Below, piece by piece: positions 52,901 to 63,330 of a DNA stretch of 64,000 bases; the first letter of the stretch is position 1; each line of letters starts with the position of its first letter. This DNA comes from Diplosphaera chodatii (lineage: Eukaryota > Chlorophyta > Trebouxiophyceae > Prasiolales > Stichococcaceae). The stretch lies in NCBI GenBank assembly GCA_032358165.1, contig JAALGY010000031.1:1054001-1118000 (forward strand), read 5' to 3'. The notes under the pieces are model-generated. The model did no database searches. It worked only from the letters and a program-made list of their open reading frames with translations, and was not told where the DNA came from. Position numbers and translations under genes: made by a program.

Positions 52901-53659
52901 ATCAGAGAATGGCAGCTTTTCCCGAAACATGTGGCCACACCGCTTCATGCAGGTCTCCAGAACCTGAGCATGAAGTCAGTCATCTGACAATCAGCAAAAC
53001 TTACAAGGATGTTGCGTGTCAGCAAGTGAGTAAAGCAGGCAAACAACCAGGCTGATGAGCTGAAACGGGACCCACAATGAGCGTCAGGTTTTGGACTTTG
53101 ACGTGCTTCTGCTTGAAGCGGGTGTTCAGGTACTTCATCGCCTTGTCCGAGCCTCTGCAAGGGTGAAATTGCCATGCCTTCAGATGGGGCGTCGTTGGTC
53201 GAGCTGACACCAGGAAATATGCAAACGCTCGACAAGCACGCAACAGCACTCACGCCGACGACCCTGAGTCTGCATCACGGCACCTTTGGCTGTGATGCAG
53301 CAGTCAACGGCTCATAGTGTTGAGCTCTCAGCAGGACAGTCCCCCTCACAGCTTTGCTTGCGCTGCAGGGTAGCACTCACTTATCGGGTGATCGGTTGAT
53401 GTAGTCCACGATGCGAGCCAGCAGCTGGGGGCTAGCCCCGGGACTGTTCTCGTCGGTGACGGCGTTGATCATGTCCTGCATGTTGGAGGCAGGAAAAGTG
53501 AAGGCTGTGCCGCTTAATCTGCTTTGTGCCCAACAACGTCTGGGTATACAGGGAGACAGATGCGTTGGCGCCAGCCTACGTCAGACCACGGGTGACACGC
53601 ACCTGCAGGCCACCAGGCTTGCCCCCGCCCACCGAGGTCACCCGCTTCATGGTGTCCAT
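49390..53659 (-). CDS. TOL: TOM1-like (TOL) VHS-GAT endosomal sorting protein
   Basis: TOM1-like proteins bind ubiquitinated cargo at endosomes and feed the ESCRT pathway in plants, which lack classical ESCRT-0. The start is MDTMKRVTSVGGGKPGGLQ at the ATG 53657-53659 (MKRV at 53650 is an alternative). The VHS domain follows: DMINAVTDENSPG...IVDYINRSPDK, GSDKAMKYLNTRF...VKVQNLTLI, VLETCMKRCGHMFREKL and ADVQIYNKILALIEDWSEA. After a Gly/Pro/Ser linker comes the GAT domain (MKLRDDLYTAKNSADLLSEML, about 51880-51950; RLKFVQLIDLLVDRNVQDHV; MEESLIKYRNLLEVAEG). The long tail has a clathrin-box-like LLDFDD (about 51100), repeated PPQFGGG units, NPFGDFG, a polyglutamine run, NPFDDP and DPFSDLGQLPPP, stop at 49390. 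The NPF/DPF motifs suggest EH-domain or adaptor binding (inference). Confidence 0.85.
49877..49907. repeat. CTG/CAG trinucleotide run (polyglutamine)
   Basis: About ten CTG units on the plus strand encode a glutamine run on the minus strand in the tail of the TOM1-like protein, just before KPSSPN. It is likely length-variable. Confidence 0.9.
50674..50870. repeat. minisatellite encoding PPQFGGG repeats
   Basis: This is a degenerate tandem array with a period of about 24-27 nt, reading on the minus strand as repeats of Gly-Pro-Pro-Gln-Phe-Gly-Gly. It lies in the disordered tail of the TOM1-like protein. Copies differ by synonymous and Gln/Pro/Tyr changes, so it looks older than a simple slippage tract. 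Confidence 0.85.
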
Positions 53660-54012
53660 GTTGTGCGCTCGTGCCACGGGGTTCCGGTCAACAGATCGCG
53701 AGTCGAGAGCACAACGTACAGTGTGCTCGTCTGCTCCCCGCCGCGGTGGGTGTATGAGCGCTCACACACCACGAGGAGTGCAACGCCTCAGCCCTGCGGC
53801 TGCACAGCGTGGTCTGTTACAGTGCAAACTCGAAGAGTGCGTAGTCATCTGAAGCACGTGTGAGAATTGCTGTGCAAGGTTTGCATGCAGTACTTTATTA
53901 TTACATTGGTTCGCTTTGCCACTGCTGGTTGCTGTTTGCATGCTCATTGTTCTTCAACATTGCATCGTTTGCCGCTCAGTCCACTTACGCTTGCTGACGG
54001 GCCAGCTGCGCC
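53660..54012. promoter_or_regulatory. divergent intergenic region, TOM1-like and nucleolin genes
   Basis: Head-to-head genes have 353 nt between start codons, so a compact bidirectional promoter is likely. No TATA box is certain; an AT-rich patch (TTTATTATTACATT) lies at about 53893. Confidence 0.5.
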
Positions 54013-57000
54013 ATGGCCAAGAAGGCAGAGGTGAAGACCTCCAAGAAGAAGGCAAAGCCGGCGCCCAAGGTGGGTTTGCTTGATGGCAACTATGAAGTTT
54101 GCTGGCTGTGCGCCGCGCGCAAGACCAACTTGCTGAGGAATGCTTGTGTCATTAATGGTGATCATGTACATATTTGCACTCGTGCCAATGGCCACACGAT
54201 GCTGCCTGCGCTTTCGTAAAACGCCAAGCGGCCGCCTGCAGCCGCCGGCTTCGATCGGATGCACAAAGTGCCGCAAACCACTTTCATGAGCTACCATACA
54301 CCCAGCGACATGCACTGTGTGACGTGTGCCCGCTTTGCTGCTGGCACGGCGTGCATCATGGGTCAGGCCTGAACGAGATGTGTGCAACTTCGTGCAGCCC
54401 GAGCCCGAGTCGTCAGAGGAGGAGGACACATCAAGCGACGAGGAGCCAGCACCGCCTGTGAAGGCATCCAAGTCGGCCGGCAAGAAGGTGGGCTTGCTGC
54501 TAGTCTGTCTTGGACCCAGTTGCCACGCTTGCAGGGAACCCCCTGAGGAGTCCTAGCCCAATTGAAGCGTCGCTTCATCGGGACTGTGCAGTCCTGCATA
54601 GCAACTGTGTTGACGAGCTGTCGGTGCTTTGCTTGTTGATGGCCAGGCTGCAGCCCCACCTCCAGCTGACAGCAGCAGCAGCGAGGAGTCGTCTGAAGAG
54701 GAACAATCCTCTGACGAGGAGGTCTGCGATGCCAGCTGCGTGCATTGCGTGAGACCATATTGTTGCTGTGCTGCCTCCACTGGCGCATAGCGTGGCGAGC
54801 TGCAAGTCACGGTCTTCTGCTGGTTGTTGGCGCAGGCGCCGCCGTCGAAGGCAGCCAAGTCGGCCGCGCCTGCAAAGAAGGCCGCGCCTGCAAAGAAGGC
54901 CGCTCCACCACCCGAACCCTCTGAAGAGGAGGAGTCGTCCGACGAGGAGGAGTCCGACGAGGTGGGTTGTGTCCTCTTGTGCATGGTGTGTTTGACTTTC
55001 AGCTTCTGTTGCAACACTTGGCCATCGCGAAGTGCATCTTGCACAGATGCTGCCCTTGCAATTGACGGCCGTCATCGAGTGCACGAACATGTGATGCTGC
55101 AAAGCTTACAAGCTGCGGCATTGGCAGAGGCTATTCGTGCCTCTGAACTATCTGCTGGCATGTGTAGGAGGAGGCAGCACCAGCAGCGAAGGCGGCGCCC
55201 GCAAAGAAGGGCGCCCCGGCAGCCAAGGCGCCTGCAGCGGCAGACAGCTCCTCTGAGGAGGAGTCTTCAGACGAGGAGGATGACGACGATGAGGAGGAGG
55301 AGGTGAAGCCGGCAGCCAAGAAGGCAGCGGCAGCCGCCAAGCCGTCGCCAATGGACGTCGATGCAGAGGAAGACGACTCGTCAGAAGAGGAGGAGTCCTC
55401 TGACGACGAGGAGGCAGCGCCAGCACCAGCAGAGGTCCGCTGAGTCTTGCAAGCTCAGCAACCAAGCATTGCTTCACTGCTCTCCCTCGCTGGGATGCTG
55501 AGCAGCTCCCGCGTGATGTTTTGTTGTCAGCCCTGCGTGACCTCAGTACCTGCGTTAGCCATGAGTCTCATGCACACGCAGGCAGCCAAGGCGCGGCAGG
55601 CAGCAACAGCGGCAGCGGCGGAGGAGTCCTCCGAGGAGGAGGAGTCTTCAGACGAGGAGGACTCCGATGAGGAGGAGGAGAAGCCTGCAGCCAAGAAGGC
55701 AGCACCTGCGGCGAAGAAGGTTCTGTTCTCCCACCTTCTCGCACCTTCTGCAGCTGCAGCCATCAGGACCCTGTGCTGCTATTGCACCAACGTCTTGGAG
55801 CGCTGCCCCTTCGCAGCAGGCTGTGGTCTTTCACGCCATCTTTGGTACATCCCACAGGCAGCAGCAGCAGCCAAGGCAGACGATGATGACGATGATGACG
55901 ACGACGACGATGAGGACGATGATGAGGACGAGGATGATGAGGATGAAGACGAGGAGGACGAGGACGAGAAGCCGGCGCCCAAGGCCGACAAGAAGCGCAA
56001 GGCTGAGGAGGTGTGCCTATCCATGTGGTGCTTGACCTGCTGTGTGCTGTCGAGTACAAGCTGTGGACTTGTCTAAGCATTGACATCAAAACTACAGGCA
56101 ACGGCACACCACTGATGATCAGCATATCAGCCGCGGTTGCTCGATCCTGTCCTGCACCTGCTTCCATGCCGAGGCGCACAGGCGTGTGGCTGGTGCATCC
56201 CCTGTATCACAGGCGCCTCTGCTTGAACCTGCGGTGCGCTGCAGATGCACGCGGAGTCTGAGCAGGTCATGTCCACCGAACGCAGGCGGCCAAGCCTGCA
56301 GCAAAGAAGGCAAAGGCTACCGAGGACGACTCGGCGGCGCAGGGCAGCTCCACTGTCTTCGTCAAGAACCTGCCCTGGTCGGCGACCGACGAGGACCTGG
56401 CTGGGTTCTTCGCCGACTGCGGCGAGGTGGCCGAAGTCCGCATCGGTGCGTTCTGGTGTCCCTGCAGCTCGGCACTGTTTGTCATCTAGCCCACCTAGCC
56501 CTCTGTACGGCCGGAACCCTGCTGTGCCTCCACTTCTGCTGACAGAGGCTTGCAGAAGGTTGAGGGCATGGCTGTGATGATCCACCCTCGCTGCGGGCTG
56601 CTTCCTGCGCCTGTCTTGTCCAAGTCTCCATGATGCGGACAGTTTTTGAGGGTTCTGAGCCTTTCATACTTTCATGATGCCCTGGAAACAGGGTGTGCCC
56701 CTCACTCCATGTTCCTGCTTGCTGCCAGCAGCTGCAGTGCATCCTCTAGTTACGCTCGAATTAGCTTAACAAATATTCAGCACATGGCTGCGATGACTTC
56801 CCCTCACTTCAGGCTGCTTCCTGCGCCTTACTGTCCAAACCGACTGGTCGGGATGCGGATGGCTTTTGAGGGTCTGAGCCTTGCTTCAGCTTTACTGTCT
56901 CATAACAATAGCAATCCAATTTCAAATAGATTGATGCATTGCTGCTCTTGCTTTGCGTGCTGGCCGAGATGCACCACCCTCATCACAGGCTGCTTCCTGC

Positions 57001-59289
57001 GCCTGCTCCGTCTGAGGTACATCCTATGCAGACACTCTGAGGGTTCTGAGCCGCGCACAAACTTAGATTTTGCCTCCCATGTCGCTGCATTCACAAAAGC
57101 TGTTGGCCAAGATGAACCACCCTCCAACTCGGGCTGCTTCCTGCGCCTGCTTTGTCCAAGGATTGATCCAGTGCGGACACCTGGAGGTTTCTGAGCCTTC
57201 CTCGAGCTAGCTAATGCACTTCTGTACTGCCTTGCATGGCAACGATGATCCTCCCTCGTCTCGGGCTGCTTCCTGCGCCTTTGTCCAATCTCACGAGATG
57301 CAGACAACCTGAGGGATCTGAGCCATGCCAGTGTTGGCGCTTGGCACGCGCCACAGGAGTTCGGCCTTGCACCACCGACCTGCGACACTAATATGGGATG
57401 ATTTGTTTTGCAGCCTACGACAACGAGACGGGCAAGGCGCGCGGCTTCGCGCACGTGGCATTCGCCGACACACAGGCCGCCGCCAAGGCGATCGCGCTCA
57501 GTGGCAGCGAGTTTGGCGGCCGCCAGGTGTACATCGACTCGGCACGCGAGCGGGGTTCAGGCGGCGGCGCGGGCGGCGGCGCAGGCGGCACACCTGGCAC
57601 AGGTGCGGGGCTGGCACTGACTTGCAGTGTACCAGCCTGGAGTGTCCGTGAGGCTGTGCAGTGATGTCCACCTCAATGCACACAGCTGCTAGCACTGATG
57701 CGCGCATGCTTCCCCGTCCCATCTGGGTTGCTTTATGGCACAACCCTGTTGCGTCACGTGCAGCCGGCCGAGAGAGCGACGGCACCACCATCTTCGTGAA
57801 GGGCTTCAGCCGGGAGTTTGGTGGCGAGGATGAGGTGCGGCAGGCGCTCACAGAGGCATTTGCCGACTGCGGCGAGGTCTCACAGGTGGGGCCTCCCTCA
57901 CCCGTCACAGCCTGTCACTGCATCCTTGGGCTTGTGTTGGGCCACTGGCCCAACTTGTGCATTTCAATGTGCATTCCTCCGATCTGGCTGCGATCCAGCG
58001 CTGAAGTTGAGCAATATGCATCATCGTCATGCGCAGCTTCTGATTTGCAAGTGATCCTGAAGCTGTGGCTCGTCATGTACAGGTGCGGCTACCGACAGAC
58101 CGCGAGACGGGCGAGCTCAAGGGCATTGCCTTCGTGGAGTTTGGCTCATCAGATGCTAAGGTGCGACTCATGCAGTCCCTCGCACTTCTTGTATGTGTGT
58201 ATCGATAGTTGCATGTGATGGCCATGACGATAACCACCTCGATAACGTGGAAGTTCCTGCTTCCTCGATTCTGTAACAAAATTGCAGACGCAATGAGGGA
58301 CCGAGCCATCATGTACAGTCTTGACTTTGTATCGAGGCTACTCTTGCTTGATAGCCTGCGAATGACAGAACTGCAGGATGGGGCATGTGTGGGTCCAATT
58401 GTGTCCATGGCATTCCTTTGCCGTTTGCTATTGACCTCGTTATACTGGACCCCAGTGTCAAGGATACCTGCGCTTGTTGCCCTGCAGGCCAAGTCACTAG
58501 AGATGGACGGCGCTGAGGTGGCGGGCGGCTACCTCAAGGTCGACGGCAATGTGGGCGGCGGCGGCGGCCGGGGCGGCGGCGGTGGCCGGGGGGGAGGCCG
58601 CGGCGGCGGCCGATTTGACGGCGGTGGCAGGGGCGGCGGCGGCCGTTTCGGCGGCGGTGGCAGGGGTGGTGGCGGCCGGTTTGGCGGCGGCGGCAGGGGC
58701 GGCGGCCGGTTTGATGGTGGCAGAGGAGGTGTGTGACTTGTCTTTCAAATGTGTGGACACGCTGGTGCATTGTGCCCTATCGTTGCTCACCTGCATTCAA
58801 CGAGTTGTTGCGGCGGGGTGGCTGCGAGTCTAGCCGCTCGTAGCCATCTGACGCACATTGGGGCGCCGGCCCTTCGGGGCACAACATGGCGTATGTCCCA
58901 GCGTCAAACGCCGCAGAGCGTCGCCCCGGTTGTAGGCAGCAATGTCTCCTGGGCAAGGCGCGCTGGCTGATTCCATCGCCTTCGGGAGCCGCGTCGTGGC
59001 ACTTACCCGTTAGGTTCTACCCAGCCAGTGACATCGGCTTCAGCACACGCGCCAGCTGCCATCGTGCTGTTGGACGGCAGAGCATGCAGCTGGACGGCAG
59101 CAGCTCAGTACTCAAAATCGCAGCGTTCATCATACTGCTGCTGTGGCTGAGGGCTCTGGCTGGTGCTGCGCAGGCCGAGGGGGGCGTGGGGGCAGGGATG
59201 GCGGTCGTGGCCGTGGCGGCGGCAAGCCCCGCCTCAGCATAGATGCTGGAGCAGGCGGCAGCGGCTCAAAGAAGACATTTGACGATTGA
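54013..59289 (+). CDS. NCL: nucleolin-like protein: acidic/Ser tracts, two RRMs, GAR tail
   Basis: Nucleolin acts in the nucleolus in rDNA transcription, pre-rRNA processing and ribosome assembly. The ATG at 54013 gives MAKKAEVKTSKKKAKPAPK. Seven or so exons then repeat one module: Lys/Ala/Pro basic stretch followed by Ser-Glu/Asp acidic tract (SSEEEDTSSDEE at about 54410, again at 54690, 54915, 55250, 55620), ending in an Asp/Glu run at 55880-55965 and KADKKRKAEE. RRM1 is STVFVKNLPWSATDEDL (to 56445), split by a 968-nt intron, then AYDNETGKARGFAHVAFAD (from 57414). RRM2 is TTIFVKGFSREFGGEDE (about 57780), then VRLPTDRETGELKGIAFVEFG, then AKSLEMDGAEVAGGYLKVDG. A GAR domain of RGG/FGGG repeats follows (58553-58735). 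The last exon ends KKTFDD, TGA 59287-59289. The two-RRM layout matches plant nucleolins. Confidence 0.93.
56563..56683 (+). ncRNA. C/D-box snoRNA-like unit 1
   Basis: Box C GTGATGA (56574-56580) matches RUGAUGA exactly and box D CTGA lies at 56655-56658. GGC before box C pairs with GCC after box D. An outer AGGGCAT (56563-56569) can pair with ATGCCCT (56677-56683). The shared core GGCTGCTTCCTGCGCCT lies between, and ATGATGC near 56629 could be a C' box. No rRNA target is assigned. Confidence 0.5.
56783..56883 (+). ncRNA. C/D-box snoRNA-like unit 2
   Basis: Box C-like GCGATGA (56790-56796, one mismatch) and box D CTGA (56874-56877) flank the same core as unit 1. The terminal stem CATGGC/GCCTTG pairs at five of six positions. 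GGATGCGGA near 56851 resembles the C' element of unit 1. Confidence 0.45.
56955..57058 (+). ncRNA. C/D-box snoRNA-like unit 3
   Basis: Box D CTGA (57046-57049) and the core are intact, but box C is weak (GAGATGC, two mismatches). The flanks GTGC..GGC and GCC..GCAC can pair with a small internal loop. It may be a decayed copy. Confidence 0.35.
57101..57199 (+). ncRNA. C/D-box snoRNA-like unit 4
   Basis: Box C-like AAGATGA (57109-57115, one mismatch), the shared core, a GTGCGGA element and box D CTGA (57191-57194) are present. The terminal stem is short (GGC/GCC). Confidence 0.45.
57234..57328 (+). ncRNA. C/D-box snoRNA-like unit 5
   Basis: Box C-like ACGATGA (57242-57248, one mismatch) and box D CTGA (57318-57321) are closed by a perfect 7-bp terminal stem, GCATGGC (57234-57240) with GCCATGC (57322-57328). 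This closing stem next to C and D boxes is the expected kink-turn setting and is the best structural support in the array. AGATGCAGA near 57297 may be C'. Confidence 0.5.
58553..58735 (+). repeat. Gly/Arg-rich (GAR) coding repeat
   Basis: GGC-rich tandem coding repeats encode RGGG, FGGG and FDGG units in the nucleolin C-terminus. Such GAR domains bind RNA and are arginine-methylated in known nucleolins. The strong GC repetition makes misassembly or length variation possible. Confidence 0.85.
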
Positions 59290-59607
59290 GGGGCGGACCC
59301 ACACATTATTGACACAGTCTCTGGAGGGTGCTCAGCAATGATGTGCAGTCATGGCACACATGCCCTATGCATAGCACCCGGTTGCAGCGCTATATTGTTT
59401 CTTGTGCATCAGGCAAAGTAGTAGCCTTGGCTAGGAAGTGTGGCCCAATGACTGAGGAGCGTTGGTTTCAAGCAATCAGCAGCAGATTCACCGTAGTGCA
59501 TACAGTCAGAGCACAGTCCTGTATGCATAACACTGAGCATCGCACTCCCCCGAACACCGTGCACCGACCTAATTCCGAACCCCGACTGCCGGTTGCCACT
59601 CTGCCCA
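59290..59607. other. convergent 3' spacer, nucleolin and ACBP genes
   Basis: The two genes converge with 318 nt between stop codons. No coding signal is seen. A plus-strand TGTAA at 59620-59624 lies just inside the last exon of the opposite gene and could end the nucleolin transcript. Confidence 0.4.
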
Positions 59608-62600
59608 TCACGAGGCGCCTGTAATGTACGAGAAGATGCCGCCGCCCTTCTTGGCGCTGGCCTCCATCTGGTTCAGCGCATTGCGGGCTCGCTGCAGTGT
59701 AGAACACAGGTTCATCAGTGTGCTGCAGTGGTCGCTGCCTTGACACCGTCATGTCAGTGTGCATCACCGGCAAGCACCGCACAGGGCGACAGTGGGTCGC
59801 CACCACCTCCAGCTCGCGCTCCAGGTCGGCCGAGCGGGACAGCGCCTGCCGCAGCTCCGCGACCTGCGCCTCCAGCTTGAAGGCGCGCCCCTGCTCCGCC
59901 GCCAGCGCCTGCTTCGCCTCCTGCGCCTGCGCCGCGGCCGCCCCCGCCTCCTTTTCGGCGGACGCCAGCGCGGACTGCGCATGGGCCAGCTGCCGCCGCA
60001 TGAGCGCCAGCTCGTGGCCCGCCGTCTCCTTTGCTGCCGCTGCCTCTGAAGCAGCCGCCTCTGCACGCTGCTGCGCCTGCAGCGCCATGCATGCATGCGT
60101 GTCAGTAAGAAGGGCTTGCACGGACTTTGCGGCTTGAACTGCATGCACGCTCGCAATTGGTGGTGTCCGGCAGCCGTTTGAGGAGCCGACCTGCTCAAGC
60201 TGTGCCTGCAGGGATGAAACCTGGTCTGAGCCCGCAGCAGCCCTGGGCTGCGCATGGCGCAGGGGCGGCTGCTCGGGCACAGATGCTGACTGGTGCCGCT
60301 CGTGCTGCTGCTGCTCGTGTGCAGGCGTTGAAGGCTGCAGGGCACGCAAGTGATCCGTCAGTGCGGTTGCAGGCGGTAGTTGCTGAGACACATGTCCTGT
60401 GTGCTGCTAAGCCCTGTCGGGGTTGCATCCATGAAGCATTGCAGAATGCATGCTGTGCAACCTTCGGGATGGCTGCGGTCATGAGCGACTGCAGCGGCTG
60501 TTTGACGGTGTCCACCGCCTGCTGCAGCGCTTGCTTGGCTGCACCCACTGCTGATGTGCTGCCTGTGCTGCCTGCGTCAGTGCAACATGAATGCTTGTTG
60601 CCTGCATCAGCTCCTCGGTACTGCTGGTCAATCTGGTTGCCTCCGAGCTTGACACTTGCATGCAGACATCAACACCCAACAGCACGGGCGTCATCACCTG
60701 GCTGGAAGATGTGGACATCCTGATGGTACTTGCCATTGTACCCGCCAAAGGATACCAGCTGTGAAGCTGCTGGGTGGGCCAGCAGGCTGAGCCCCTCGCT
60801 CGCCACCGCGGAGTGCGGGTCGACGTTCACCTGTGGGAGGGGCCGACTTGGGTGTTAAGCTCCAGCCATTGTTGGCGCCACCTTTAGGGTTGCACGTCTT
60901 GGGTGGAGGCTTGCGCAGGCCACAGATGGATGACCTCACCACATGGGACCAGGTGAGCGTGGGCAGTGCTGGGACGAGCGCGTCTGCCTCGTCATCGGCA
61001 GCCGCGCCGGCGTCTGCCGCTGGGTGGGCTGCGAGCGGGGCCAGGGCAAGCGCCACCAGGTCCGCGCAGCCGGAGGTGTTGTTGCCGCCGCCAGCGATGT
61101 ACCAGGTGTCCCCCAGCACCGCGCCGGCGTGCCCTGCATGACAAGGCGTGTCAAGGCACGTCCACAGACTGCGGGCTGTGCTCCTCAGCATATGCGCAAC
61201 TTCCTTGCGCCGCCATGCAATCAACAGGTGGCGCCCGCAATGGCTCAGGCCCTTGCAAGGTGCACAGCGGGGCTTGCGTGGCACCTGCACGAGCCGAGGG
61301 CGTGGGACCGTCTGTCGGTGGGGACGCCCAGGCGCCGGTGTGCGTGTCCAACACATGCAGGTCCGAGAAGCAGTGCACCTGCTTCAGCAGATAAGTTTGC
61401 TGGTTGCTGGTAGGGTCGGTACGCATCACATCAGAACCGTGTGGTTGCTCCAGCCTGGGGACACAAGTGCGAGCGGAGCACCTGTGTGCTTTGAGGGTCA
61501 TGTGGTGCCTGCTCACCAGTGAGCCACCACCGAAGACCAGCAGCCAGCGGTCGTTATATGCGACGGCGGTGTGGGCGGACCGCCGCGAGGGCCCCTTGCC
61601 CGACAGCTCCGGCGTCGTCCACGACATGTCCGCCAGGTTCAGCACATGCACGTCGTCCAGCGGCCGCCGGGCCGTGTCCTCCCCGCCAAACACCCACACC
61701 TTGGTGCCCACCAACGTCGCCTGCATGGGCGCACGCTTAGGGCTGGGTGCATGCATCGCTAGCTGCACGCACCAGCGGCGTTCAGCCACGGCTGGGGCGT
61801 CCTTCAGTGGTGGATGACCTGCAGTTCGTGGCGCAATGCCTGCGCACCGAGTGGCTGCCGCGGGCGGGCGGGGCGTCTCCGGAGGGTGTCAGCACCGCCC
61901 AGCTCAGCGTCTCCACGTCCAGCACCCGCACCATCAGGTTCTCCTCCCTTGCTGCGGCGCCCTTGGCCTGCGGGTATGTCTGCAGCGTTCCGTTCTGAAT
62001 GACGTGATGAGCACGTTTCCAAACTGGTGCATCAGCTGGGTCGTGCTGGACACTGTGCCTGCTGACAAGCTCCACACATGCTGGCCGCTCTGGCGACTGG
62101 GCACCTTGATATGGCCGCCAATGGACAGGAGCGAGCCCTGCCAGGGCACGAGCGCGTGGCCCGCAGTGGGCGGCATCGCAGGCGGCAGCGGCGGCGGCGG
62201 CTCGGCGGGGCCGTCTGACGGCGGCGGCGGCAGCGCGCCCCGCGTGCTCGCTGGCCCTGGCGCCCAGGTCATGCTGTCCAGGTCCAGCACCCAGGTGTCA
62301 CTCAGGTACCGTCCGCCTGCACAAGGAGTTGCAGCCTCTGTTGAAACATTACCAAACTTCATACGAGTCTTGGTATCATTGCAGTTGTGACTCGATGAAC
62401 TCGCATGCAGCAAGACATCTGTCAAGCAGATGCCCGTGATGACGGTGTCCAGCTGCTCCCCGCACCGCTGTTGCCGCCGACAAGGAACATGCGGTTGTAG
62501 ACGAGCGCGACCGCATGTTCGTAGCGGGCGGCCGGGCGCCGCTCGCCGCCCACCGCCGGCGCCCTCCAGCTGCCAGCCTGTGCTGCTTCCGCAGCCTCGG

Positions 62601-63330
62601 GCTCGGCGACACCGTTCGCCTGCACCTGCTCCTGCGGCTGCGCGGCTGCCTGGCTGCCGCCAGACTCGTCGGGGGCCGCTTCGCCGGCGCTGCTGCTGCG
62701 CAGCCACCAGTTTGGCTGCAGCATGCAGCAACATGTGAGCTGCGTGCTGCATCAGCGGTCGATGAAGGACTAGTCCACATGCTCCTGGGCGGACAGCACG
62801 TGGACGCACCTGCTCCTCCTCCAGGGTGCGGACGAACAGGCGCATCGCCTCCATTGGGGACATGCTGCCGAGGCCCGACCAAGCCTGATGTTTGGCTGAC
62901 TCCTCCATATTCCTGTTGCATGCACAGCAACGACGAATTTGCTGAATCTGTCCAAGTGACTGTCGTGAAGCCAGCATGCGACGCTGCGACTGTGACTCAC
63001 CAACCCCATGGCTTGGGGGCGGTGCATGGACCATCATCTGCTTGCCGCTGCAGCCCGTACAGCACCAGCCGCACATCGTCATGCAGGTCGTCCGCTGCAT
63101 CTGCGGGGTCCAGGGCAGAAACCGAGGATTATCAAAGCATGCAAAGTGTCTACAACATGAGGCGACCGACGAGGTGCACAAGGTGCCAAAAGCATTTGAA
63201 TGTGTCAGCCAGACTGCGCAGCATAAAGATGCCTTGGCGCGACTGCACCTGAGTTCGCGTACTTAACAGCGACGTGGTACTTGTCTGGGTATGGGAGAGT
63301 GCAGGTAGCGCCTGCGCCATTCTCAGGATT
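59608..63330 (-). CDS. kelch-type acyl-CoA-binding protein (plant ACBP4/5-like)
   Basis: Plant kelch ACBPs bind long-chain acyl-CoA esters in the cytosol. The ACB domain is split over exons: PYPDKYHVAVKYANS (about 63260-63290), DAADDLHDDVRLVLYGLQRQADDG (about 63030-63105), PCTAPKPWGW, and KHQAWSGLGSMSPMEAMRLF (about 62840-62900). A Pro/Ala/Glu linker leads to kelch repeats: YEHAVALVYNRMFLVGGNSG, RYLSDTWVLDLDSMTWAPG, PPTAGHALVPWQGSLLSIGG, VRVLDVETLSWAVLTPSG, WVFGGEDTARRPLDDVHVLN, YNDRWLLVFGGGSL and DLHVLDTHTGAWASPP. Then come DTWYIAGGGNN and VSFGGYNGKYHQDVHIF. A coiled coil (about 59800-60090) and RARNALNQMEASAKKGG...SYITGAS end the protein at TGA 59608-59610. The order ACB-kelch-coil is the plant class IV layout. 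The first exon and start codon were not found; they should lie within 63300-64000. Confidence 0.88.

Larger units (their letters stand above)
56446..57413 (+). other. 968-nt intron of nucleolin gene hosting tandem snoRNA-like units
   Basis: The donor GTGCGT follows GTCCGCATCG and the acceptor TTTTGCAG precedes CCTACGAC; phase 1 is kept, giving Ala-Tyr-Asp. It interrupts RRM1 between the RNP2 and RNP1 strands. It is several times longer than the other introns in this gene, and the extra length is filled by the five repeat units listed separately. Confidence 0.9.

Noticed and set aside
56563..57328. CRISPR array or ordinary minisatellite
   Set aside because: The spacing is irregular, the copies are diverged and the host is a eukaryotic intron, so it is not CRISPR. 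Conservation of boxes and closing stems while flanks change argues against a plain minisatellite, though that is not excluded.
58162..58488. second snoRNA candidate in a later nucleolin intron (GTGATGG, CTGCTTCCT)
   Set aside because: There is no matching CTGA with a closing stem, and the core match is only partial.
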